Source: Bryopsis sp. KO-2023
Taxonomy: Eukaryota; Chlorophyta; Ulvophyceae; Bryopsidales; Bryopsidaceae
Direction: 5' to 3'
Assembly (NCBI GenBank): GCA_030272585.1
Contig: BSYQ01000012.1
Location: 3,224,001-3,288,000, forward strand
DNA: 64,000 bases
Under the pieces are notes generated by a model. It did not search any database and had not been told where the DNA came from. It saw nothing but the letters and a program-made list of their open reading frames with translations. The position numbers and the translations under genes are program-made. Of this stretch, positions 9,403-18,884 are shown piece by piece. Positions within the stretch are counted from its first letter, which is position 1; the number at the start of each line of letters is the position of its first letter.

Positions 9403-11007
9403 ATGGCGAGTATTCAAGATGTTATGGCGATGATGAAGGAAGTCACTGATCGTGAAAAAGCTGAAGCCACAGAGAAGGCGGCGGCCGCGGAAAGAAAGGC
9501 GGTTGAGGCGGAAAGAAAGGCGGTTGAGGCGGAAAGGAAGGCGGTTGAGGCTGAAGGAAAGTTGGCGGCGGCGGAAGGAAAGGCGGTTCAGGCTGAAAGA
9601 ATGTTGGAGGCGGCGGAAGGAAGGGCGGTTGAGGCTGAAAGAAAGTTGGAGGCGGCGGAAGGAAAGGCGGTTCAGGCGGAAGGAAAGTTGGAGGAGGTGG
9701 CAACTAAGTTGGAGGAGGTGGAAACTAAGTTGGAGGAGGCGGAATCAAAGTTGGAGGCGGCGGAAAGAATGGGGGGGGAAAACAGAACGGACGAACTCCA
9801 GAGAACAAATGAAATGCTGAGAAGACAACTCAGAGACCATGTCATGGCAGTGTCGGTTGCGAATCGGCAGTCCCACGACCTCTGGGCGCATCTTCAGAGG
9901 ATGAAAACGGTGGCGGAGACGATGAAGGAAGATTTCCGGAGAGTGACAAACAGTGCGTTCAAGATGATCCACGAAGTGGTGGAAGAACCGATTGGGCCAG
10001 TGCAAGCCCCAAAACCTGTTCGCGTCATACTGACCCTCAACGAAGATTCAGCGCCTGGAGGAAGTCGTCCCGACACAGCGTCTGATCGTGTCAACACGCC
10101 TGATGGTTCAATCTCCCAAACAAGAGTTGTGGACAAGGGTTCAAGCCGACGGGTCGCTCCGCCAAATCCAGCGCCGCTGTTTCCACCGCCGCCAAAAGTT
10201 CGGCCGTCAATTGTTCCAGAATCGGCTGGAGGTGATGTTGGGTCTACATTGCTGGGGGGCACCGACGATCTGGGTGGAGGGGCCACGGACGATCTGGGTG
10301 GAGGGGGCACGGATGATCTGGGTGGAGGGGGCATGGACGATCTGGGTGGAGGGAACGAGGACGATATGGAAACTGGGGGACATCAGGATGTTGGACGAAC
10401 GGACACAGACGTTGACACAAGGACGGACAAGGGGGGAATGGACGATCTGGAAAGTGGGGAACACCAAGACGTTGGACGAACAGACACAGACGTTCCCACG
10501 AGGACGGAGAATGAGGAGGCGCGTGGAACGAGGACGAAAAAAAGGACTCGTACGACTTGTGATGACGACTCTAAGCCTCGCTCTACTCCGAATCCAATAT
10601 GCCCATGCTGCAACGCGTCGACGCGACCTCCCCGTGATGATTATGACAGAATTATTTCCTGTCAGCGGCACTTGACGTGCGTCACGCACAACGCAGGCCT
10701 GCGGATCGCTGAAAGGGCAGCCCTGTATCACGCTGAACACGGGAAATGGGCCACGGACTGGGAGTTGCTGACAAACGTGCGTGGTAGCACGGGTGGCGAG
10801 GTGTGTCCTGTTCAGCCCTTCGATAAGCCGTTCGAAGTGTGTCCGTGCTGTTACAAAAAGGAAGTCGGGCGAAAGTGGGGAGGGTCCTTGAAAAAGGTGG
10901 TCAGCGACTGGAACGAGCTGTACTACCGAGAATCGAAGCTGGCGCCACCCAAAGTCCCGAGGGGGGCGAAGAAAATTAAAAAAAGCGACCAACAGGGTCA
11001 GCAGTGA
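9403..11007 (+). CDS. ORF B: long coiled coil plus RING-like zinc protein, 534 aa
   Basis: Function unknown. Start set at the first in-frame ATG (9403, MASIQDVMAMMKEVTDREKA). Residues 15-150 are an almost pure alanine/glutamate/lysine coiled coil of AERKAVEAE-type repeats. A middle region holds GGGTDDLGGGG and VGRTDTDVxTRT repeats. The C-terminal 130 residues carry CPCC - 16 aa - C-QR-H-LT-C-VTH - about 45 aa - CPCC, i.e. the same CX2C...CX2HX2C...CX2C array as ORF A and the gypsy accessory ORF. A Lys-rich tail follows (KKIKKSDQQ). It lies tail-to-tail with the transposase gene at 11246-15107, inside the same 6.2-kb block inserted in the satellite, so the two may be genes of one element. The repeats mean that length will vary among copies. 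Confidence 0.65.
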   Translation: MASIQDVMAMMKEVTDREKAEATEKAAAAERKAVEAERKAVEAERKAVEAEGKLAAAEGKAVQAERMLEAAEGRAVEAERKLEAAEGKAVQAEGKLEEVATKLEEVETKLEEAESKLEAAERMGGENRTDELQRTNEMLRRQLRDHVMAVSVANRQSHDLWAHLQRMKTVAETMKEDFRRVTNSAFKMIHEVVEEPIGPVQAPKPVRVILTLNEDSAPGGSRPDTASDRVNTPDGSISQTRVVDKGSSRRVAPPNPAPLFPPPPKVRPSIVPESAGGDVGSTLLGGTDDLGGGATDDLGGGGTDDLGGGGMDDLGGGNEDDMETGGHQDVGRTDTDVDTRTDKGGMDDLESGEHQDVGRTDTDVPTRTENEEARGTRTKKRTRTTCDDDSKPRSTPNPICPCCNASTRPPRDDYDRIISCQRHLTCVTHNAGLRIAERAALYHAEHGKWATDWELLTNVRGSTGGEVCPVQPFDKPFEVCPCCYKKEVGRKWGGSLKKVVSDWNELYYRESKLAPPKVPRGAKKIKKSDQQGQQ

Positions 11008-11170
11008 GCGGGTATTTTGGGGTCTTTCCGTTTCTTTATTTCCCCTTCTTTCTTCTTCTCTTTTATTCATTGTTTTAACTTTGGGGTTTGTTAATATATT
11101 GCTACATTCACTTTTTAAACTTGGGTGTTTTTCCGTTCTTCTGTTGTTTGTTTTTTACTCGACCTTCGGA

Positions 11171-11297
11171 TTCATAAAGTCTTACAAAGAAAACCGGGGC
11201 AACATGTCCGTCAGGGCCACCAGATAAAAGTTCATAAAGTCTTACTTACAAAGAAAACCGGGGCAACATGTCCGTCAGGGCCAGCAGAAAAAAGTTC
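11171..11297. repeat. 60-bp tandem duplication at the transposase 3' end
   Basis: Two copies (from 11171 and 11231) of ttcataaagtcttac-(ttac)-aaagaaaaccggggcaacat... On the minus strand both encode LALTDMLPRFSL or VALTDMLPRFSL then a stop, i.e. the last codons of the transposase are duplicated just past its own stop. Confidence 0.85.
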
Positions 11298-12420
11298 ATC
11301 CGGTTTTCATTCATGCCTTTGAAAACACTCTTTAAAGACGATATAACGCTGAACCGCTCCTCCGCAATTGAAGTGTTCACCTCCTCCAAATCCGGGTACC
11401 GGTACGGATTAGACTCCAGTAGACACTTTTTTCCAGTATGATGTGTCACGAAGTGGAAGTGATCGACCACCACCACTGTCTGCTCCGCTAAAGTTCTCAG
11501 CATCGCAGGCGCCGACTCCTTCCGAATGGGGTTGTCGAGAAAAGCCTTTAAATGACATCCATTGTCATACGCCACGAAGAGCTTGTCGCCCGTCTTTCCT
11601 TCATAACGTGGCTGGTGTGCCTTGAACAACGTCATCAGGTAGTGCGTAACTTGCGTCAGACTTTCGCTCCCAATCAGTTCTATGGGTGGGAAGGGGAAAC
11701 CGCAGTGATGAAAGGCAAACAATGTTCCTGCGGTTCGACCTTTTCCGACGTGCGAAAAGTCCCTTATGGAACAAAGCTCTGGAAGCGACTCTACTCGACG
11801 TCTATCCTCTTCATCACCGACATCAGACGTCGTCAATACGCGTATGGTTCTCTCGATCTCCAAAATCCGCTTCGTTTTCTTCTTGCCATCTCGCCCAACG
11901 TTGTTCCTTTTTTTATGGGACCCAGCGTGCCTTGTCCTTAAATCATTTGGTAATTCGATATTCATATCAGCATGCACCTGCCCTGTGTCACCATTTTTTT
12001 TCTTCATGGCCTCCCTGAACATTTTCATTGCCTCCGCAAACTTCGACAACACTTCGACTCGTTGTCTTTGTGAGATTGAAGACTTGTTTACCACCGCTTT
12101 TGTGTCCTTCGTTATAGCGCCACAAGCGAGTATTGTCATGGCAGCTGCCTGGAGCTCCTCAGGGAACAGGTTTTCGATTGGTTCCTCGGTGGGATCTTCG
12201 TACCCGGCCCACTTCACGGTGACCAAGACTTTCGATTTAACCTTCCTCGCTGAAAGGATTTCTTGTACCACGTACATGTCGTCTTCGAGTTCAACGAGTC
12301 CCTGACTCTTCGATCTGGTTCTTTGGTAGATAGCCTGAGAGATGTCCGCCTCAACCATTTCCTGCTCCTCTTCAATTCCCGAATCAGCCGAAGAAACATA
12401 CGAACGTCCTTCATCATCAG

Positions 12421-13725
12421 CAGACCTGGGCCCGACCGGACCGGCAGCGAAAAACCGGTCCGGTCCGGTCCAACCTGTCCATGGACCGGCTGACCTGTCC
12501 GGTCCTGTCCGGTCCAGCGAAAAAACGCCGGTCCTTGCAAGACCGGACAGGTTGTGACCTGTCCGGTCCTGTCCACTCCGGTCCAGTCAACCTCGGAAAT
12601 CTGCAGAAATCTGGACCGGTTTTCTGACAGATTTTCCGTTTTTAGACAGGTCACACCCACATTTCGCCTTTATTAGACCGGCGATGTGACCTGTCTAAAA
12701 CCGGAACGACCCTGTCTTGACAGGGTTGTTCTCCTGTTTTAGACCGGCTCCAGGTCGGTCTGGACAGGTGGGCTGCCTGTCCAGACCGACCTGGAGCCTG
12801 TCTAGAACAGGTCGCACAATTAAGCACTTTTAACGTGCTAATTGTGTATCAATCGACTGAGAACTGATTCAATTGATTAAAGAACGAAGTATTATTTATT
12901 ATTTGCATTTTTAATGCATGAATGACGTGAGCCAAGCCCACCAGCCACCGACTAGAGGGAGTCGGTCGACTCAAGGAGGATTCGAACCCGGGTTGGCTAA
13001 GCCCGAGTCGAAGACACTATCACTAGTGGACCCCACCACAGGGACGCTCAAAAGGGGGCCGTTACTTTTAAGTACCCGTTTAATTTTCCAAAATTAAACG
13101 GGTACTTAAAAGTAACGGCCCCCTTTTGAGCGTCCCTGTGGTGGGGTCCACTAGTGATAGTGTCTTCGACTCGGGCTTAGCCAACCCGGGTTCGAATCCT
13201 CCTTGAGTCGACCGACTCCCTCTAGTCGGTGGCTGGTGGGCTTGGCTCACGTCATTCATGCATTAAAAATGCAAATAATAAATAATACTTCGTTCTTTAA
13301 TCAATTGAATCAGTTCTCAGTCGGTTAACACATTAAAAAGTGCTTAATTGTGTGACCTGTTCTAGACAGGTGCCAGGTCGGTCTGGACAGGCGGCCCACC
13401 TGTCCAGACCGACTTGGAGTCGGTCTAAAACAGGTCATATTGGGCGTCACATCGGTCTAAAACAGGGTCACACCGGTCTAAAACAGGTCACACGAGTATG
13501 ACCGTACTAGACAGGCGACAACCTGTCTGGAAAGGTCAGATCCGGTCCAGAAAGGTCAAATCCGGTCTAGAAAAGGTGGCCTTTACTAGACCGGATTTGA
13601 CCTTTCTTGGACCGGATTTGACCTTTCCAGACCGGATTTGACCTGTCTAAGAAAGGTCAAATCCGGTCCAGAAACTGGTTGCCGGTCCGGTCCGGTCCGG
13701 TCCAACGGGTCGGCGCCCAGGTCTG
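12421..13725. mobile_element. Non-autonomous hAT element, 1.3-kb foldback
   Basis: Ends CAGACCTGGGC(G)CCGACC in inverted orientation, flanked by an 8-bp duplication ATCATCAG (12413-12420 and 13726-13733), both hallmarks of hAT elements. It has no coding capacity. The whole element is close to a single inverted repeat: terminal arms rich in accggtccggtc and acaggtc motifs, and a near-perfect central palindrome of about 240-bp arms centred on 13088-13089. Confidence 0.9.
12853..13324. repeat. Near-perfect palindrome with tRNA-like arms
   Basis: Arms of about 235 bp with a 2-base centre (CC at 13088-13089). Each arm contains gggttcgaatcctcc (plus strand near 13186; minus strand near 12990), a match to box B, preceded by tccactagtgatagtg, which could be a decayed A box. 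The T-arm stem does not pair well, so this is a tRNA relic rather than a functional tRNA. Such a palindrome would extrude or snap back readily. Confidence 0.8.
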
Positions 13726-15107
13726 ATCATCAGTACAAATACCGGTCGTGTCTGGTGCACCCTCCGCCGTTCCAAAATGCGTCGAACAGAAGCCATTCAT
13801 CCCGCGGACTGGAGACGACGAACAGTACCCACCAAGACATCTGTGACCAAAACAAAAACTAGTGAAAGTGGTGTTGGTGAATCCAAGATGAAGTGTGACG
13901 AAAACTCAAACGTTCTCAAAACTGTGAAACGCTTTAGATCGTGGGAAATGCACACGCTTACCTATGGAAACCTTTGGGGTCCCCGAGTGCATCTTCTCCT
14001 CTGTGTAAGCACCTCATTCGATGAAGTTTAGCGTTTCCGTCGATAATAATCGCTTTTCCACAGTTCGAATCTCGGCATCTAAGAGGGTGGTCATGTGAAG
14101 CCCGTAGTAGATAACGGAAAATATGGGGGTGCGCCACTGCAACTAGTTCGTCCACATTTTGGGGTACGCATAGAGGTTCCTCGCCGAATACCTTCCGCAA
14201 CATCTCCAACGCCTTCCATAACAGCCAGCCCTCGATGAACCTGTGTCTAGACAGCTGGTTTCTGTCCGTGTGCCTTCGCCGGCGTCGTTCTTCCACGGGA
14301 GACTGTTGCGTTCTGTTCGTTCTCTGGAGCTTGTAATCTTCGGTGCTTTCGAAACGCGATAGGGCGCCTCTTGAATAGTTCACAAAATCGACGAATGGAT
14401 CCATTCCAGCCCTTGCCCGCATAAAAAACCCTTCAAAACTCTTCAGAAGATCGTGGTGTATAAGCGTTTCCCCGCGAACACTCGTTTGCAAAAATTCATT
14501 CACATCGGAACCCCGATAAGGCGTAAATGATTTTCTGTTGTGGTCCTTGAAGTATCCATGAAGCATATACACCGTCCCACATGCTTCACATTCCTTCCTG
14601 AACAGGGTCACTCGGTTGCACTCGGACAGGGAATACTTCCACGCGTCCCGTCTGTGAATGACGGGATTCACCGTCCCACCGCACGCGTCCACCACGCACC
14701 TGGATATCTACACGCACGGGGTTGGTACCAGCCAGGTGTTAATGCACCTGTGCACTCAAGTAAAGAAACGGGACTAATAGAATCAAGTTTACCTTTGGGG
14801 ACACGTAGCCGTTGGTAAGTGGGGTAGACGCCAATACCATTTCGTTGGGGGTCGGGACGTCCACAAAAGCAGCAACACACTTCAGGCCTCTTTCAATCAC
14901 AGACCAATCATGGTTCATGTGCACGGCGGTCTCTTTCAGTATTATCATGGTATGCGGGTCGTTCCTCCCAAGACGAACATACTGCTCCCAATACTTCCAT
15001 GTTCGTCCGACATTTGCACCATCACCACAATACTCTTGTAGCGCTAGACGAAGATACTTGCGGGATTGTGTCAGCTGCTCGCTTGCAGCAAGCTCTCGAG
15101 AACTCAT

Positions 15108-15358
15108 TATTCCTGAAACGGCTACTGTTTGTTTTTCATAGGAACTCTCAACGATCTGGACGGACTGAAAGGATACTGTTTACAAGTACTTCGATACAAC
15201 ATATATATATGAACCAAGTGTACCGTACCGCCCATTCTAATGGTCCTTGGACGGCATGTAAGCCGACCGTACAGGGCCGCGGAAGCTGGGTTTTGCAGTA
15301 ATTTCCTTGCACAACTCGGGGGATGTTCTGTCACCGTTAAAGGCGTTTAAGGTTTAAA
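15108..15358. other. Upstream region of the transposase gene
   Basis: About 250 bp between the transposase ATG and the point where the interrupted satellite monomer resumes. A TATATATAT run (15200-15209) lies roughly 95 bp upstream of the ATG on the coding (minus) strand and could be its promoter element. Confidence 0.35.
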
Positions 15359-15914
15359 ATTGGTTTTCGGTTGAAAACAATTTAATGCATCTCCATAAAT
15401 TAAACTCAGCGGCAAAAGAGCGGCACTTTCAATGCAACTGAGTGTCAAAACCGAACCTCACCGTGCCGCCGCCCCTTTTTGGCGGCACAGAAAGAGGCAC
15501 AGACAGCGGCACATAAAGAGGCAACGACCACCAGTGAAGCCCGATTGGTTTTCCGTTATAAAACAATTTAATGCATATTTAATGTTTAATACAATTTAAA
15601 CTCAGCGGCAAAAGAGCGGCACTTTCAATCCAACTGTGTGTCAAAACCGAACCTCACCGTGCCGCCGCCTCTTTTTGGCGGCACAGAAAGAGGCACAGAC
15701 AGCGGCACTTTCAATGCAACTGAGTGTCAAAACCGAACCTCACCGTGCCGCCGCCTCTTTTTGGCGGCACAGACAGCGGCACACAAAGAGGCAACGACCA
15801 CCAGTGAAGCGCGATTGGTTTTCCGTTATAAAGCAATTTAATGCATCTCCATAAATTAAACTCAGCGGCAGAAGAGCGGCACTTTCATTGTAACTGTGTG
15901 TCAAAACCGAACCT
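15359..15914 (+). repeat. 186-bp satellite array, third block
   Basis: Partial monomer from attggttttcgg, then units starting at 15408, 15604 (196 bp, with an AT-rich insertion) and 15864, one of them shortened by an internal deletion near 15706. It stops abruptly after accgaacctc. These copies are more diverged than those at 5.2-9.1 kb. Confidence 0.85.
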
Positions 15915-16069
15915 CTTCGAAACTTCGAATTAAACAGAAACCGTTACAAAACAACAGCGAACTCAGTCCCCATAATATACCCCAGCCTGGGTATTCGAAA
16001 CGCCATCCTGCAGCACCCCTCACGAACTGAAACCCACGACTCACTCGCCTGCCACCCCAGACCGCACGA

Positions 16070-18753
16070 TTACAAATTACCTATTGCACCCAAATCAACT
16101 CTATCTTCCCCCCTGAATGCGTCGGCAAACCCTTCATCGTCCAACCATTCCCCCGGGGTAATTCCCAAGTTAATACGTAACTTATTATAAAATTCATCAG
16201 ACTGGTCCTCGACCCTCAAACTCTCCCAGGTAAATTTGCCAGCACCGCAACCCCTAAGGTCCCCCAAGCGCGGAATTCCGACGTGCCCGACAGAGCAAAC
16301 GATCAACAAAAAAACGATGTCCGACACATTAAACTGGCCAGGCTTTCTATCAGAGACTATAATCGACTTCGTCCCGATCTTGAACTTGGAATTTAATGGA
16401 AGAACTGGGATGTCCTTCATCATAAACAGACGACGACCGTTGGTCGTGGCCTTGAAAAGTTTCTTCACGCTCTCGATGAAGACCCCAATCGTCAACGTAC
16501 CAAAATGAACGGTCATTTCCGTAGTCGATTGCCTGAAACGAACTGAATTATCGCGGACAAATCGCGATTTCTGTGCAAACTTGCACGCATCGAACACGCC
16601 ATCCAGATGGTTTGGAAGAATGAGATCTTTCATCACCTCGTTTGGAGACGAAACAGGCACCGAAAGTCCTGTAATCCCCGTCCCCGAAGCCGTCGCCGTC
16701 CCCCTTGATCCACCTCCATCCCGAAACAAATGCTTGCCGAATTTTGCCAGAAGGGTTCGGTTCCCAAACAGCAAGTGTTTTTGGAGCAACCCAAACAGCC
16801 AGAATGATATGGCTTTTCGAACAGTTTCCTCGGAGACGATTGCGGGTGGGGTATCGTCACACGGTTTCGATATACAGTGCTCCATGCAGTGTATCAAAAG
16901 CGATAGTTGAAGAATTGCCCCCTGGCCTTTACTCAACTCGCCGACTTCGGTTGCGTGCCCAGAGTTCATTCCGACGGCCACCTCATGAAGAATCCAGTCG
17001 AAACTCTTGCAGTACAAACGAAAGGCCTCAGGGGACAGGCACAAACGCTTTGGGTGTACGTTCATGCTTTCAACGCTCCCACGGGTATGAGTATAACCCC
17101 ACATCTGTGCAAAGATCCGAAGTACCCTCCGTTGGGAGGCGGTCAGAGATGGCTTCCCGTTTCCCGGATCCCTTTTTTCCCACCCGTCCCTTTTATCATC
17201 CTTCACCACAACTCCAAGAGTGTGGGCGTGGACGACTTCCCGCTTTCCTCCTCCTTCTTTGTTGGCGTAAACGGAATGGGTCGCGCAGTCAGCAGACTTC
17301 AAAAATTCGCTCCACTCGCATGCGGACGCGTACGTTTCTTCGATCTTGTTGACGGAATCATTCTTGTCTTCTCCGTTCCCGACCAAATAATATGACCGAC
17401 TTTTGTCGGAGTCGTCATCCACTACGGCCGCCGCCGCCCTATCGACAAGAGACCTGACAGATATATTGGTTCTAGCCATACACGTCACCGAAATCTTGTT
17501 GCCGAGCCCGCTATCCAGTTCCCCACGCAAAAAGGCCATCGCCTTCTCGGGCTGGCAGAAACTCACGAGACAGAAATACGACGAGTCGAGACCCCGCCAT
17601 AAACCATTTGTGACGGTCCCCCGGTCCAGTCCCCCACCCTCACGCAACTGAAGGAGTCCGCTAACCTCTGTCCCCCGCTGCATGAGTTCCAGGCGGTGGA
17701 ACATCTCATCCTTGTAGTCCACAACCGAATGTTCGAACGAACAGATCAGCTCTTCCCCAAGGGACTCCCAAGTAGTATGCGAAGACAGGCACCTGAACGA
17801 AACGGATATAATTAGTGTAGAACGGATACGAAAGTCCACGAAACAGACGAAACGCAAAAATACAAGTGTACACGAATACGGACAGCATTTCCACACGAAA
17901 ACAAAATAGAGACTCACCTGATCCTCATGGAGGACTTGAAGCGTTCACGGGCATCGTTAGCCACATCCACTCTCGCCTTCTTCCCCGTAGTTTCCTCGTC
18001 TCTAACGACACGGTACCCTGATGCCTTCCCGTACGCGGCAGAATTCATCCATGCCTCTAGCATCCTCAAGACAGGAGAGAAGAATTTGTGCACCCCCGAC
18101 TTATTGCTGCCAGAGGGAGCTAAGGTCCACGACCACCACAAGGATGGTAGTTCAAACGTGGACAGAGGACCGGAACGTGATGGGACGACGGTCAAGTTAG
18201 GCCCTAATGCGAAAGACGATATGGAGAAGAAACTTCCCGCCATCGCCGGCCAGTTTGATCCAACATCCTCAGCAACGTGGACAAGAAACCCACCAAGGAC
18301 CGGTCCCAGAACATCGCGTGCATCGACTTCACCTAGACCCTCCGAGTCTCCGCATAAAAACCGCATAACGAGAGTCTGTCGGAGATTGAAATTCTCCGAA
18401 AGTCGCTTCCACGAAGGAATACGATTCGAAAAACCAAAAACATCCCCCGTGGTCCCCATGACGTCGTCATGGTTTAAGCGGCTTGCAAGGCACTCAGGGA
18501 AAATAGTCTTCAGTAGTGCGTCCCTCTCCTCAGCCGGCATACTCAAAACGTTGTCGGAAGGCTGCCTCTCTTCCTCCTCGACAACAACCTCCTCGTCCGG
18601 TACTTGTCCGTCCTGGTCGGGTGCTTCATGGGAGACATGCACGGATAACCCTGGTTCGTCTGGGAGGCCTTCGTCCAGGTCTTCGTCCAAGCCTTCAAAC
18701 ACAGGGTTTTCGACCATGAAGGGCGCTTTAGTCCCGGGAGCTTGAGAGTCCAT
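16070..18753 (-). CDS. DUF3987-like protein, two exons, 852 aa
   Basis: Exon 1 18753-17918, exon 2 17792-16070; donor ATCAG|GTGAGT, acceptor CGTTCAG, phase 2 consistent. The N-terminal 90 residues are acidic and probably disordered. Near residues 170-225 is VGSNWPAMAGSFFSISSFAL followed by WSWTLAPSGSNKSGVHKFF, which matches the position and shape of the P-loop-like motif of DUF3987 proteins; further on, CLVSFCQPEKAMAFLRGEL matches their F-QP motif. The family is known mainly from bacteria and phages, where it is linked to primase/helicase modules; eukaryotic copies tend to sit in mobile DNA. The C-terminal half is not recognised. The gene starts 1.3 kb before the 330-bp repeat and ends 150 bp from the satellite. 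Confidence 0.65.
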
Positions 18754-18884
18754 AGAAAAGAAAAATAGGTTCTTCTTTCTGGCCGTGATAGACGCACATT
18801 ATATACTCGCGGTTTGTACCGCGTATACGTATACATAGCCGCCGACCTGCCATGACGACATCACAGAGTTTTGACGGATATCCA

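Larger units (their letters stand above)
11246..15107 (-). pseudogene. Three-exon KDZ-like transposase with CxC cluster and chromodomain, split by a hAT element
   Basis: Predicted cut-and-paste transposase. Exons: 15107-14793, 14707-13962, 13840-11246; donors GTAAAC and GTAAGC, acceptors GTAG and ACAG, phases 0 and 2 agree. Order: unknown N-terminal region; cysteine clusters (ECEACGTVYM; CRDSNCGK-IIIDGNAKLHRMRC; CLGGYCSS..FCSTHFG) like those accompanying Kyakuja-Dileera-Zisupton transposases; a chromodomain (YVVQEILSARKVKSKVLVTV...WAGY, with TEEP where TWEP is usual); then a catalytic-like region with YDNGCHLKAFL, DHFHFVTHHTGKKC and NTSIAEERFSVISSL. The hAT at 12421-13725 sits in exon 3 between the cysteine cluster and the chromodomain. 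Subtracting it with one 8-bp duplication leaves a frame of 781 codons without a stop, so the gene was intact when hit. Family assignment to KDZ is from motif style, not a search. Confidence 0.6.
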
